A stretch of DNA of 64,000 bases from Brevundimonas sp. UBA7506 (GCF_002479495.1 NZ_DLNQ01000015.1:137476-201475); one strand, 5' to 3'; counted from the first letter of the stretch, positions 18,611-29,008 are shown. Translations and numbers: made by a program. Notes: generated by a model not told the origin, from the letters alone.

Positions 18611-19837
18611 ATGACCGACGCGCCTTCCTCCACATCTCCGACTGTCGCCGTGATCGGCGCCGGCCCCGCCGGGCTGATGGCGGCCGAGCGTCTGGCCCAG
18701 GCGGGCCTGCGCGTCACGGTGCATGAGCGGATGCCCTCGGTGGCGCGCAAGTTCCTGATGGCCGGACGCGGCGGGTTGAACCTGACCCATTCGGAGGCGC
18801 TGAAGCCCTTCCTGAACCGCTATGACGCCCCGGCGCGGGCGCGGATCAGCGGCTGGCTGGACGCCTTCTCGCCCGCCGACCTGACCGCTTGGGCCGAGGG
18901 TCTGGGGCAGGCGACCTTTGTCGGTTCGTCGGGCCGGGTCTTCCCCAAGGCCATGAAGGCCTCGCCCCTGCTGCGCGCCTGGCTGGCGCGGCTGGAGGGG
19001 CTGGGCGTCGAGGTCCGCACCCGCTCGCGCTGGACCGGCTGGACAGACGGGGCGCTGAGCTTCGACACCCCCGAGGGCGAGCGGCTGGAACGGCCCGACG
19101 CCGTGGTTCTGGCCCTCGGCGGCGCCAGCTGGGCCAGGCTGGGTTCCGACGCCGCCTGGGTTCCGGCTCTGGAAGAGGCCGGCGCCGCCGTCGCCCCCTT
19201 CCTTCCCGCCAATGTCGGCTTCGACCTCGCCTGGTCGCCCCTGTTCCGCGAGCGCTTCGCCGGCCAGCCGCTGAAGGGGATCGCCCTGAGCCACGCCGGG
19301 CGCGCGGTGCGCGGCGAGGCCATGATCGCCGCCTATGGCGTCGAGGGCGGAGCGATCTACGCCCTGTCGGCGGACCTGCGCGACGCCGTCGTGCGCGACG
19401 GATCGGCCGCGCTGACCCTCGACCTGCGCCCCGACCAGTCGCAGGAGGCCCTGACGCGACGCCTGTCGAGGCCGCGCGGCAAGGACAGCCTGTCCAACTG
19501 GCTGAGGAAGGCCGCCCACCTCGATCCTTTGGCCCTCGCCCTGCTGCGCGAGGCCGGGCTTTTGCCCACTGAACCCGAAGCCCTGGCCGAACGCATCAAG
19601 GGCGTGCCCCTGACCCTGACCGGGGTGCAGGGCCTCAGCCGGGCCATCTCCTCGGCCGGGGGCGTCACGCTGGACGCCGTGGACGAGCGCCTGATGCTCA
19701 AGTCGCGCCCCGGCGTCTTTCTGGCGGGCGAGATGCTGGACTGGGAGGCGCCGACCGGCGGCTATCTGCTGCAGGCCTCGTTCGCGTCCGGCGTGGTCGC
19801 GGCGCAGGGCGCGGTGGACTGGCTCGAGGCGCGCTGA
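18611..19837 (+). CDS. HI0933/TIGR03862-family FAD-dependent flavoprotein
   Basis: The 408-residue product has an N-terminal dinucleotide-binding motif, VIGAGPAGLMAAERLAQAG (about 14-32), and then KFLMAGRGGLNLTHSE, a signature of the HI0933-like flavoproteins. The C-terminal FAD contact reads FLAGEMLDWEAPTGGYLL. Members are annotated as NAD(P)/FAD-dependent oxidoreductases of unknown substrate, and one subgroup carries the TIGR03862 label. A GTG directly before the ATG (18608) is an alternative start. It is divergent from the GreA/GreB-type gene. Confidence 0.85.
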   Translation: MTDAPSSTSPTVAVIGAGPAGLMAAERLAQAGLRVTVHERMPSVARKFLMAGRGGLNLTHSEALKPFLNRYDAPARARISGWLDAFSPADLTAWAEGLGQATFVGSSGRVFPKAMKASPLLRAWLARLEGLGVEVRTRSRWTGWTDGALSFDTPEGERLERPDAVVLALGGASWARLGSDAAWVPALEEAGAAVAPFLPANVGFDLAWSPLFRERFAGQPLKGIALSHAGRAVRGEAMIAAYGVEGGAIYALSADLRDAVVRDGSAALTLDLRPDQSQEALTRRLSRPRGKDSLSNWLRKAAHLDPLALALLREAGLLPTEPEALAERIKGVPLTLTGVQGLSRAISSAGGVTLDAVDERLMLKSRPGVFLAGEMLDWEAPTGGYLLQASFASGVVAAQGAVDWLEAR

Positions 19838-19915
19838 TCGACCAAGGGCGGGGGTCGACAGGCGGGGCGCGAGGGGGCAGCGTGTCAGCCTTCTCTCGCT
19901 GACCGAGTGCGCTTC

Positions 19916-21571
19916 ATGTCAATGTCCCGTTCCGCCGCCGCTCTTGGCCTGATCGCCGTCCTGATGACCTCGACCTCGGCTCTGGCCCAGACGGCCCCGC
20001 TTGGCCGTGTCGACCCCCTGCGGCTCAGCGAGGCGACGCGGGTTCTGGCCTCGGACGAATTCGAGGGCCGCGCCCCGGTCACGCCCGGCGAGGACCAGAC
20101 CATCGCATGGCTGACGCAGCAGTTCCAGGCGCTTGGGCTGGAGCCCGGAGGCCCCGAGGGGTCATGGGTTCAGGTCGCTCAGGTCAGCCGCACCAGTCAG
20201 GACGGACCGGCGACCATCAGCGTCACGGCCAAGGGACAGACCACCGCCCTGCAACGGGCGACCGACGTCATCGTCTCCTCGGATAGGCCGGTCAGCCACA
20301 TCGCGCTCAAGGACGCGCCCCTGGTCTTCGTCGGCTATGGCGTGGACGCGCCCGAGCGCGGTTGGGACGACTACAAGGGCGTCGACCTGACCGGCAAGAT
20401 CATGCTGGTCCTGGTCAACGACCCCGACTTCGGCGCCCCGGAAGGCCATCCCGTCGCCGGCCAGTTCGACGGTCAGGCCATGACCTTCTACGGCCGCTGG
20501 ACCTACAAGTTCCAGGTCGCCGCGGCGCATGGAGCGGCGGGCGTTCTGGTCATCCACGACACGCCGGGCGCGGGCTATCCCTGGTCGACGCTGCAGAACT
20601 CCTCGACCGCGCCCAAGTTCGACATCGTCCGCGCCGACCCGGACAAGGAGCGCGTCGCCGCCCAGGGCTGGATCCAGGGCGCGGTGGCCGAAAAGCTGTT
20701 CCAGGACGCCGGTCTCGACTTCGCCGCGCTGAGAGCCCAGGCCCGCACGCCCGACTTCCGCCCCGTGGCGCTGGACGGCGTCACCATGTCCATCGACTTC
20801 GGCCAGAAGGCCGACCGGGTGCAGACCCGCAACGTCCTGGCCCGCCTGCCGGGTACGACCCACCCGGACGAGACGGTCATGTTCGGCGCCCACTGGGACG
20901 CCTATGGCCGCGCCACGCCCAAGAACGGCGACGACATCTATAACGGCGCCGTCGACAACGCGACCGGGGTGGCGGCGGTGCTGGAACTGGCCCGCCTGTT
21001 CGCCGAGGGTCCGCGCCCCCAACGCTCGACCGTCTTCGTCAGCTGGGCGGCGGAAGAGACAGGCCTGCTGGGGGCCGAATACTACGCCGCCAACCCGGTC
21101 TGGCCGCTGGAGACGACGGTGGCCAACATCAACATGGACAGCCTGCTGCCGGGCACCGAGATCGACCCCAACATCGTTGTCATCGGCGCGGGCAAGAATG
21201 ATCTGGATGACCGGCTGGCCGTCTTCGCCGGACGCGAAGGGCGCCGCCTGATCCCCGATCCGGCGCCCCAGGCCGGGGCCTTCTATCGCTCGGACCATTT
21301 CCCCCTGGCGCGCCGGGGCGTGCCCGCCCTGTTCGCCGCAGCGGGCTTCACCGGCCACAACGCCGCCAGCCGCGACTATGTCGCCAACCGCTATCATCAG
21401 CCCACGGATGAATGGACGCCGGAGTGGAAGATGGACGCCGCCGCGGCCGATGTTCAACTGCTCTATGAGGTCGGCGCCGCCCTGGCCAACTCGCGCGACT
21501 GGCCCGCGTGGAAGCCCGGCGACGAGTTCGAGGCGGCGCGCAACGCCTCGGCCGCCGCGCGCAAGCCGTGA
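19916..21571 (+). CDS. Exported M28-family zinc aminopeptidase
   Basis: The 551-residue protein has a signal peptide (MSMSRSAAALGLIAVLM, cut after SALAQ). A PA-like insert (about 130-270) separates it from the M28 catalytic domain. The zinc and catalytic residues are all visible: His326 and Asp328 in HWDAYG, Asp347 in VDNATG, Glu380-Glu381 in AEETGLLG, Asp in NMDSLLP and a final His in RSDHFPLA. The family removes N-terminal residues from peptides. No strong ribosome-binding site is seen. A GTG three codons upstream (19907) and an ATG two codons downstream (19922) are alternatives. Confidence 0.9.
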   Translation: MSMSRSAAALGLIAVLMTSTSALAQTAPLGRVDPLRLSEATRVLASDEFEGRAPVTPGEDQTIAWLTQQFQALGLEPGGPEGSWVQVAQVSRTSQDGPATISVTAKGQTTALQRATDVIVSSDRPVSHIALKDAPLVFVGYGVDAPERGWDDYKGVDLTGKIMLVLVNDPDFGAPEGHPVAGQFDGQAMTFYGRWTYKFQVAAAHGAAGVLVIHDTPGAGYPWSTLQNSSTAPKFDIVRADPDKERVAAQGWIQGAVAEKLFQDAGLDFAALRAQARTPDFRPVALDGVTMSIDFGQKADRVQTRNVLARLPGTTHPDETVMFGAHWDAYGRATPKNGDDIYNGAVDNATGVAAVLELARLFAEGPRPQRSTVFVSWAAEETGLLGAEYYAANPVWPLETTVANINMDSLLPGTEIDPNIVVIGAGKNDLDDRLAVFAGREGRRLIPDPAPQAGAFYRSDHFPLARRGVPALFAAAGFTGHNAASRDYVANRYHQPTDEWTPEWKMDAAAADVQLLYEVGAALANSRDWPAWKPGDEFEAARNASAAARKP

Positions 21572-21602
21572 CCGCGACGGCCTGACGCGCTAGACCCCCG
21601 TC

Positions 21603-22748
21603 ATGACCGACTTGCCCGAAATCCACGGCCTCTGCCCCGCCCGATTCAATGCGGTGAAGGACGCCTTCGCCGCGAACTTCGTCGATGCGCCCGAGGGGCT
21701 GAACGAACTGGCGGCGCGCTTCTCCGTCACCATCGACGGCGAAGTGGCCGTGGACCTCTGGGCCGGGTCGGCCGACACGGCGGGGCGCCCGCCCTTCACG
21801 GACAAGAGCCTGGTCCCGGTCTTCTCGACCGGCAAGGCGATCATGGCGCTGATGATCGCGCGCTGCGTCGACAAGGGCCTGCTGTCCTACGAAGACCGCG
21901 TCGCCGACCACTGGCCGGCTTTCGGGGCGGCGGGCAAGGACCGGTTGACCGTCGGCCAGCTGATGAGCCACCAGTCGGGCCTGCCGGGCTTCGACGGCGG
22001 GGTCGAGCCCGAGATCTGGTTCGACCGCCAGGCGGTGCTGGACAGGCTGGCGGCCCAGACGCCCCTTTGGGAGCCGGGCACGGCCTCGGGCTATCACCCC
22101 ATCACCATCGGCTATCTGGCGGGCGAGCTGTTCCGCATCGTCGACGGGCGCAGCATGGGCGCGGCCCTGCGCGAGGACTTCGCCCGGCCCTTCGATCTGG
22201 ACCTGTGGATTGGCCTGCCCGAGAGCGAGCACGGCCGCGTGGCCCAGCTGCGCAAACCCGCGGCGGCGCCGGACCTCGGCCCGATCGACGCGATCAAGAA
22301 GGCCGCCTTCCTCGACCGGGGCTCGGCGCCCGGCGGACGCGGTTCGACCGAGTGGCGCATGGCGGAAATTCCCTCGGCCAACCTGCACGCCACGGCGAAG
22401 GATCTGGCGCGGATGATGTCGATCATCGCCACGGGCGGCGCCCTGGACGACCTGCCCGTCCTGTCGCAGGACACACTGACCCAGGCGACGCGTGAACGCA
22501 TCCACGGCCAGGACAAGGTCCTGCCCTATGTCATGAGCTGGGGGGCGGGCTTCACCCGCAACGCGGGTCTGGACGTCTTCGGACCCAATCCTGAGGCCGT
22601 GGGCCATTGCGGCTGGGGCGGATCCATGGCCTTCGCGGATCAGGCGACCGGGGTTTCGGCCGCCTATGTCATGACGCGCCAGTCGCCGCACCTGATCGGC
22701 GATCCGCGCGCCACGCGCCTGGTCGAGGCGCTTTACGCCGCGCTGTAA
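21603..22748 (+). CDS. Beta-lactamase-fold serine hydrolase (class C/EstB-like)
   Basis: The 381-residue protein keeps the SxxK motif, Ser75-x-x-Lys78 in VFSTGKAI. The second motif reads YHP where class C beta-lactamases have YSN, and the third reads HCG in place of KTG. This pattern is that of the EstB-like esterases rather than of true beta-lactamases. No signal peptide is visible, so it is likely cytoplasmic. The substrate is unknown. It follows the M28 gene by 31 bases on the same strand and could be co-transcribed with it. Antibiotic resistance should not be inferred. Confidence 0.85.
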   Translation: MTDLPEIHGLCPARFNAVKDAFAANFVDAPEGLNELAARFSVTIDGEVAVDLWAGSADTAGRPPFTDKSLVPVFSTGKAIMALMIARCVDKGLLSYEDRVADHWPAFGAAGKDRLTVGQLMSHQSGLPGFDGGVEPEIWFDRQAVLDRLAAQTPLWEPGTASGYHPITIGYLAGELFRIVDGRSMGAALREDFARPFDLDLWIGLPESEHGRVAQLRKPAAAPDLGPIDAIKKAAFLDRGSAPGGRGSTEWRMAEIPSANLHATAKDLARMMSIIATGGALDDLPVLSQDTLTQATRERIHGQDKVLPYVMSWGAGFTRNAGLDVFGPNPEAVGHCGWGGSMAFADQATGVSAAYVMTRQSPHLIGDPRATRLVEALYAAL

Positions 22749-22750
22749 GT

Positions 22751-23302
22751 TCAGCCTTCCGCGCCCCAGGCCAGCTGGTCGTGGACGATGCGCCAGCCGT
22801 CCTCGGTGCGGCGCAGCACGCGGGTGAACAGGCCACGATGGGTCTTGCCTTCGCGGCGCATGAGCACCCGGCCCGAAACCACGGTGGTGTTGACGTCGAA
22901 CTGCAGGGTCTCGAACCACTCATAGGTCATCTGACCCAGACCGCCCGGCTGGGCGGCGCGGGCCTCAAGGGCGGCGCGGACGGCGTCGGGTCCCTTCACC
23001 GGGGTGTCGCCGAGGAAGACCAGCAGCGGCTCGTCCTGGACATAGGTGGCCATGACCGCCTCGACGTCGCCCGAGGACCAGGCCTCGGCGGCGGCGTCCA
23101 GGGTGTTGCTGACGGCGTCGAAGGTCTCGGCCGTGGTCGGCACGACGACCGGCGGCGCGCTGGAGACCGGCGCCTCGCTGCGCGCCGTGCGGATGACTTC
23201 GTCGCCGCCGCCCTGCATGCCGACGCTCTGAGCGCAGGCGGATGAGCCGGTCGCCAGGACGAAGGTCATGGCGAGGACGGCGAGGGAGCGGGCGCGGATC
23301 AT
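22751..23302 (-). CDS. Exported SnoaL/DUF4440-like protein
   Basis: The 183-residue product has a signal peptide (MIRARSLAVLAMTFVLATG, probably cut near ACAQS), a linker, and a C-terminal domain of about 125 residues beginning DAVSNTLDAAAEAW and containing VMATYVQDEPLLVFLGD. This is the pattern of the NTF2/SnoaL-like fold used by DUF4440 proteins. Catalysis or ligand binding is unknown. ATG 23302 was chosen because it gives a standard signal peptide. The gene is convergent with the serine hydrolase, with 2 bases between stops. Confidence 0.75.
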   Translation of the reverse strand: MIRARSLAVLAMTFVLATGSSACAQSVGMQGGGDEVIRTARSEAPVSSAPPVVVPTTAETFDAVSNTLDAAAEAWSSGDVEAVMATYVQDEPLLVFLGDTPVKGPDAVRAALEARAAQPGGLGQMTYEWFETLQFDVNTTVVSGRVLMRREGKTHRGLFTRVLRRTEDGWRIVHDQLAWGAEG

Positions 23303-23333
23303 CGCCTCTTCTAGGACGGAACCGCCTCGGACC

Positions 23334-24338
23334 TCAACGCGAAGGACGCGCTTCGTCGTCCAACGCCGCCATACGGTCCTCGGCCGGGTCATCCAACAGG
23401 CCGGGTTCGGGCGCGACAATGGTCTCGGCGGTGCGGCTGGCGCGACGCACCTTGAGCACCGCGCCGACGGCGAAGACCGCCGCGCCCAGCCAGATGAAGG
23501 CGAAGGAGGCGATGCGCAGGGCGCCCAGGGCCTCGCCCTGGATCATGCCGATGAAGAATACGATGGTCGGGGCCAGGAACTGCAGGAAGCCCATGCTGGA
23601 CAGGGGCATGCGTCGCGCCGCCCAGGCGAACAGGGCCAGCGGGATGACGGTCGCGGGACCGGCGAACAGCAGCCAGAAGGTGGCGGCCGGCGAGGCGGTG
23701 AAATGCCCCTGCCCCGTCGCCTCTATGAAGATCACCCAGGCCAGGCCTGGCGCGGCCAACAGCAGGCACTCCATGAAGAGCCCGGTCTGGGCGTCGACCG
23801 AGACGCGTTTCCGGATGATGCCGTAGGCCGCGAAGCTGAAGGCCAGCAGCAGGGACACCCAGGGCGCGTGGCCAAGCGCCAGGGTCTGCAGCACCACGCC
23901 GACGGCGGCCAGGCCGATGGCGGCGGCGCCGAAGCGGTCGATCCGTTCCCGGAACAGCCAGGCGCCGGCGGCCATGTTGAGCAGGGGATTGAGATAATAG
24001 CCGAGCGAGGCGTCCAGCGTCCGCCCGTTGTTCACCGCCACGACATAGGTGGTCCAGTTGGTGGCGATCAGCACCGCCGACAGGGCCAGCCAGCCCAGCA
24101 CCTTGGGTTTACGGAAGACCGCGAGGACCTGGGTCCACTGGCGGGCGATGAGCACCAGCAAAAGCGCCCACAGCACGCCCCAGACGGCGCGGTGGCCCAT
24201 GATCTCCCAGGCGTCGGCGCCCTGATGCGCCATCTGCTGGAAGACCAGAGGGATGAAACCCCACAGCAGATAGCAGCCCACCCCCGCCATCAGGGCGGCG
24301 CGGGCTTCGGACGAGTTGGCAGAGGGGGACGCGGTCAC
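23334..24338 (-). CDS. rarD: RarD-type EamA-family transporter
   Basis: This inner-membrane protein has about ten hydrophobic segments in two EamA repeats. The first block reads VGCYLLWGFIPLVFQQM and later ones include LSAVLIATNWTTYVVAVN, both characteristic of RarD. Members are thought to export small metabolites; the substrate is not known. A GTG at 24338 with GAAAGG about 8 bases upstream gives a 334-residue protein of family length. The open frame extends 16 codons further, to an ATG at 24386, but that extension crosses a strong hairpin. It is transcribed in the same direction as asd upstream. Confidence 0.85.
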   Translation of the reverse strand: MTASPSANSSEARAALMAGVGCYLLWGFIPLVFQQMAHQGADAWEIMGHRAVWGVLWALLLVLIARQWTQVLAVFRKPKVLGWLALSAVLIATNWTTYVVAVNNGRTLDASLGYYLNPLLNMAAGAWLFRERIDRFGAAAIGLAAVGVVLQTLALGHAPWVSLLLAFSFAAYGIIRKRVSVDAQTGLFMECLLLAAPGLAWVIFIEATGQGHFTASPAATFWLLFAGPATVIPLALFAWAARRMPLSSMGFLQFLAPTIVFFIGMIQGEALGALRIASFAFIWLGAAVFAVGAVLKVRRASRTAETIVAPEPGLLDDPAEDRMAALDDEARPSR

Positions 24339-24354
24339 TGGGCGGACCTTTCGG

Positions 24355-24380
24355 CCTCCGCCGCGCGAACGCGGCGGAGG
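24355..24380 (-). terminator. Strong hairpin between asd and rarD
   Basis: An 11-base-pair perfect stem, CCTCCGCCGCG facing CGCGGCGGAGG, closes a four-base loop (TTCG on the minus strand). It lies 69 bases after the asd stop and just before the rarD start. There is no T-run, so it may attenuate rather than end transcription. Confidence 0.5.
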
Positions 24381-24448
24381 CTTCAAGAGGATACGAAACG
24401 GGCCTCAAGCAGCCCCGCGCCGCGCGCGGGGCGTTAGGCCCCCTTCAC

Positions 24449-25495
24449 TTAGACCGTCAGGCTGCGATAGCCGCTGGACGGGGTGATGACGCCGGTCTCG
24501 TCCAGCAACTGGGCGATCTGGACGGCGTTCAGGGCCGCGCCCTTGCGCAGGTTGTCGGACACGACCCAGAACGACAGGCCGTTCTCGACGGTCGGGTCCT
24601 TGCGGATGCGACTGACATAGACGGCGTGCTCGCCGGCGGCGTCGACGGGGGTGATGTAGCCGTCGTGCTCCAGCTTATCGATGACCAGGACGCCCGGGGC
24701 CTCGCGCAGGATTTCGCGGGCCTCGTCCGGCTCGATCGGGCGATCGAACTCGACCGTCACGGCTTCGGAGTGGCCGACGAAGACCGGCACGCGGACGCAG
24801 GTCACGGTCAGCTTGATCGAGGGGTCGATCATCTTGTGGGTCTCGTCCCACATCTTGGCTTCCTCGTCGGTGTAGCCGTCGTCGCGGAAGGAGCCGATGT
24901 AGGGGATGACGTTGAAGGCGATCTGCTTGGGGAACTTTTTGGGCGTGGCGTCGCCCAGGCCGTAGATGGCCTTGGTCTGGTTCCACAGCTCGTCCATGCC
25001 TTCCTTGCCGGCGCCCGACACGGATTGATAGGTCGAGACGACGACGCGCTTGGCCTTGGCCGCGTCATGCAGAGGCTTGAGCGCCACGACCAGCTGGGCC
25101 GTCGAGCAGTTGGGGTTGGCGACGATGTTCTTCTTGCGCGCCAGCTTGACCGCGTCGGGGTTCACTTCCGGCACGATCAGCGGCACCTCGTCGTCCATGC
25201 GGAAGGCCGAGGAGTTGTCGATGACGATGGGACCGGCCTTGCCGATCTTTTCCGACCAGGCCTTGGACACCGTGCCGCCGGCGCTCATCAGAACGACGTC
25301 CACGGTCGAGAAGTCGAACTGCTCCAGGTCCTCGCACTTCAGCGTCTTGTCGCCGAAGGCCACCTCGACGCCCTTGGATTTTCGCGAGGCGATCGCATGC
25401 ATTTTATCGACCGGGAAGTTCAGCTCCTCGATGATGTTCAGCATTTCCCGGCCGACATTGCCGGTGGCGCCAACGATGGCGACGCGATAGCCCAT
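24449..25495 (-). CDS. asd: Aspartate-semialdehyde dehydrogenase
   Basis: Asd reduces aspartyl phosphate to aspartate semialdehyde with NADPH, at the branch to lysine/DAP, threonine and methionine. The 348-residue product has the NADP-binding start MGYRVAIVGATGNVGREML, catalytic Cys130 in NPNCSTAQ, the SGAGKEGMDEL loop, and a His in VGHSEAVTVE. ATG 25495 is the only start placing the Rossmann motif at the N-terminus; the open frame extends to 25603 without family support. With dapF at 634, two DAP-pathway genes lie in the window, although not in one operon. Confidence 0.97.
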   Translation of the reverse strand: MGYRVAIVGATGNVGREMLNIIEELNFPVDKMHAIASRKSKGVEVAFGDKTLKCEDLEQFDFSTVDVVLMSAGGTVSKAWSEKIGKAGPIVIDNSSAFRMDDEVPLIVPEVNPDAVKLARKKNIVANPNCSTAQLVVALKPLHDAAKAKRVVVSTYQSVSGAGKEGMDELWNQTKAIYGLGDATPKKFPKQIAFNVIPYIGSFRDDGYTDEEAKMWDETHKMIDPSIKLTVTCVRVPVFVGHSEAVTVEFDRPIEPDEAREILREAPGVLVIDKLEHDGYITPVDAAGEHAVYVSRIRKDPTVENGLSFWVVSDNLRKGAALNAVQIAQLLDETGVITPSSGYRSLTV

Positions 25496-25641
25496 GATGA
25501 AAATATCCTTGTAAGGGCGTTGGGGAGAAAAGCGGTTCTGCATTTGGGTCTTTCGCAGGCGCGAAGCAACCGGTTTTCGCCAAATTGCCGCTTCAGAAGG
25601 CATGAAACCGCTCCGCCTTCCCTGATCCGCCCCTTGGGGCT

Positions 25642-26784
25642 ATGCCGCTGACCATGACCTCCCGTATCCGAAACGCCTACGACATCCGCGTCGAAGAGGG
25701 CGTCATCGCCCCCGATCCGAAGCAGCTGGAGTTGCTGACCGCGCTGGAACGTCTGGAGGCGGACCTGGCGAAAAAGGGCCTGTTCGGCCGCCCGCCCGAA
25801 GTGAAAGGCATCTACATCTGGGGCCCGCCGGGACGCGGCAAGTCGATGCTGATGGACCTCTTCTATTCGGCCACGCCCGAGCAGAAGAAGGTGCGCGCCC
25901 ACTTCCACGCCTTCATGGCCCGCATCCACGATCTGGTGAAGCAGTGGCGTGAGGGCGACAGCCGCACCCGCAAGGCCGTGTTCGGGACCAGCAAGGGCGA
26001 CGATCCCATCCCGCCGATCGCGGCCCTGATCGCGTCGGAGGCGCGGCTGCTGTGCTTTGACGAACTGCAGGTCACCGACATCGCCGACGCCATGATCCTG
26101 GGCCGACTGTTCGAGGCCCTGTTCGAGAAGCGGGTGGTCCTGGCCGTGACCTCGAACCGCGCGCCGGAGGACCTCTACAAGAACGGCATCAACCGCCAGC
26201 TCTTCCTGCCCTTTATCGACATCCTCCGCGAGCGCTGCGAGATGGTGGAGACGGCCGGGGCGCGCGACTTCCGCCTGGATCGCATGGCCGGGGCGAAGGT
26301 CTGGTTCGCGCCGCTGGACGAGACGGCGCGGACGGGGTTCGAGACCCTGTGGTCGGATCTCAAGGGCGGCGAGCCGGAAGAGCCGGTCGCCCTGCCGGTG
26401 CTGGGGCGTCAGGTCCGGGTGCAACGCACCGTCGGCGGCATGGCGCGCGCCACTTTTAACGAGTTGTGCGGGTCGCCGCTGGGGCCGCAGGACTATCTGG
26501 CGATCGCCCGGCGTTTCCACACCCTGTTCCTGTCCGACGTGCCGACCCTCAGCCCGGCCAACCACCACGAGGCGCGGCGTCTGGTGACCCTGATCGACGC
26601 CCTCTACGAGGCCAAGACGCGGCTGGTGGTGTTGGCCGAAGCTGAGCCCGAAGCCCTCTATGCCGAGGGCGTCGGCGCCTTCGAGTTCGAACGCACGGTG
26701 TCGCGCCTGAACGAGATGCGCAGCGCCTCGTGGCTGGAACAGAGGGGCGATAACGACGAGGCGCCAGAGCCGGTTCACGCCTGA
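25642..26784 (+). CDS. zapE: ZapE/AFG1-family ATPase
   Basis: The 380-residue protein is an AFG1-type P-loop ATPase. In E. coli, ZapE binds FtsZ and acts at the constricting ring; mitochondrial homologues act in protein quality control. The Walker A motif is GPPGRGKS (61-68). Walker B is LLCFDELQ with Asp140 and Glu141, followed by VTDIADAMILGRL. An arginine-rich region with SNRAPEDLYKNG, typical of the family, is near 177-188. A second ATG at 25654 is possible. It is divergent from asd and is followed by a palindromic repeat. Confidence 0.9.
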   Translation: MPLTMTSRIRNAYDIRVEEGVIAPDPKQLELLTALERLEADLAKKGLFGRPPEVKGIYIWGPPGRGKSMLMDLFYSATPEQKKVRAHFHAFMARIHDLVKQWREGDSRTRKAVFGTSKGDDPIPPIAALIASEARLLCFDELQVTDIADAMILGRLFEALFEKRVVLAVTSNRAPEDLYKNGINRQLFLPFIDILRERCEMVETAGARDFRLDRMAGAKVWFAPLDETARTGFETLWSDLKGGEPEEPVALPVLGRQVRVQRTVGGMARATFNELCGSPLGPQDYLAIARRFHTLFLSDVPTLSPANHHEARRLVTLIDALYEAKTRLVVLAEAEPEALYAEGVGAFEFERTVSRLNEMRSASWLEQRGDNDEAPEPVHA

Positions 26785-26801
26785 AACTAGCCCCCTCCCC
26801 G

Positions 26802-26938
26802 CCGTCATCCTCGGGCTTGACCCGAGGATCGAGCGTTCAGCGGGCAGGCCGTCGAAGGGATGCGGCGCCCGGCGCGGATCATCGTCCCACGTCGCGCACA
26901 CGACGGCCCGATCCTCGGGTCAAGCCCGAGGATGACGG
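26802..26938. repeat. Perfect 29-base inverted repeat pair in the zapE-mdh gap
   Basis: Two 29-base arms (26802-26830 and 26910-26938) are exact reverse complements. Each arm is also internally palindromic, with TCCTCGGG facing CCCGAGGA. The 79 bases between them show no open frame or known motif. With the elements at 4626 and 6974, the GTCATCC/GGATGAC ends suggest one dispersed repeat class. The rest of the 276-base gap holds only the mdh terminator. Confidence 0.75.
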
Positions 26939-26967
26939 TGGGGGTATCGGCATTGGGTGTGGCGCAT

Positions 26968-27000
26968 GAAAAAGGGGCCGCGCCTTCCGGCACGACCCCT
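26968..27000 (-). terminator. Rho-independent terminator after mdh
   Basis: On the minus strand AGGGGTCGTGCC pairs with GGCGCGGCCCCT (two G-T pairs) around a four-base loop, followed by TTTTT. It lies 61 bases downstream of the mdh stop. Confidence 0.7.
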
Positions 27001-27060
27001 TCTTCAAACTAGCGACGGGCGCTCAAGCAGTGAGCGACCGCGTCGCGAACGATAGCGCTC

Positions 27061-28125
<1,065 letters not shown>

Positions 28126-28875
28126 TTAGTAACATCCCAAGGCTTTGAAACCGCAGAGTTCGACATAGCGCCAGCGATGATGAATCTCATCCCCATGCTC
28201 GCGCTCGATAAATTCGCGGACGGCAGCGAGGACTGCGGCGTGCTCCGAGAAGGTCGTCAGGAACAGCTTGTTCTCAAAGATCATGAAGGGGGCGAGACGC
28301 CGATTCAGGGTCTTCATGTATTCGAAGAAGCCCTCGGTCACGCCGGGCCAATGGGGACCCAGGAAGTCATCCAGGAGAACGAAGCCGCCGCCGGCCAGCA
28401 TCTCCTGCGCGATACACATGTCGTTGAGGACGTGGTGCTTGGTGTGGCCGCCATCGACCGAAAACAGTCGGATTTTTTCGCTGCCCAGGATCTTGCTGGC
28501 CGCGCTTGCAGGGATGGACATGCTGTCCCCCTGAATGATGTTCAACTGCGGTCGAATATGAGGGAACAAGGTATCGATGTAGGTGGAAAATTGGCCGAAG
28601 TCGCCGTTTCCGCTCCTGTCGACGTTCAGAGACTGATTGTTGAAGATGTCGACCGCGATGCAGCGTTCATCCGGGCGAGCGGCGGCGGCCAGGATGAAGA
28701 ACAGCTTTCCATGATGAATGCCGATTTCTGCAATATCTCCGCGAATGTCGGCTTGCTCGTGAAACGCATCGCAGAAGCGCACCATGTCGGAAATTCTATT
28801 GCCGACCCAGCCATCAACATTGTGGCTGAAAACCGTGTTCGCGGCGGCCGCGATGGCTTCACTCCGGGGACTCAT
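28126..28875 (-). CDS. Class I SAM-dependent methyltransferase-like protein, atypical base composition
   Basis: The 249-residue protein has the glycine-rich SAM motif DIAEIGIHHGKLFFIL (about 46-61), an acidic AVDIFNN after strand 2, and SVDGGHTKHH and VLLDDFLGP further on. This matches the TylF/Methyltransf_24 style of Rossmann methyltransferase. The substrate is unknown; relatives often act in polysaccharide or secondary metabolism. By eye the gene is clearly more AT-rich than its neighbours, with codons such as ATA, AAA and TTT that are rare nearby, which suggests transfer. ATG 28875 has AGCAGG upstream; a TTG at 28896 is an alternative. Confidence 0.7.
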   Translation of the reverse strand: MSPRSEAIAAAANTVFSHNVDGWVGNRISDMVRFCDAFHEQADIRGDIAEIGIHHGKLFFILAAAARPDERCIAVDIFNNQSLNVDRSGNGDFGQFSTYIDTLFPHIRPQLNIIQGDSMSIPASAASKILGSEKIRLFSVDGGHTKHHVLNDMCIAQEMLAGGGFVLLDDFLGPHWPGVTEGFFEYMKTLNRRLAPFMIFENKLFLTTFSEHAAVLAAVREFIEREHGDEIHHRWRYVELCGFKALGCY

Positions 28876-29008
28876 ATGATATGCCTGCTTGATCAACTCT
28901 CAACGCCAAGTTGTTTCATGCTCAAGTCAATGAGACAAGGCCGCTGCTCCTCGTTCGTTGACCTGTGACACTGACCCCCTATCACAGCGCCGCACGGAAG
29001 CCTTTGCC

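Noticed and set aside
21603..22748. Possible beta-lactamase resistance gene
   Set aside because: SxxK is present, but the second and third motifs (YHP, HCG) fit esterase-type relatives, and there is no signal peptide.
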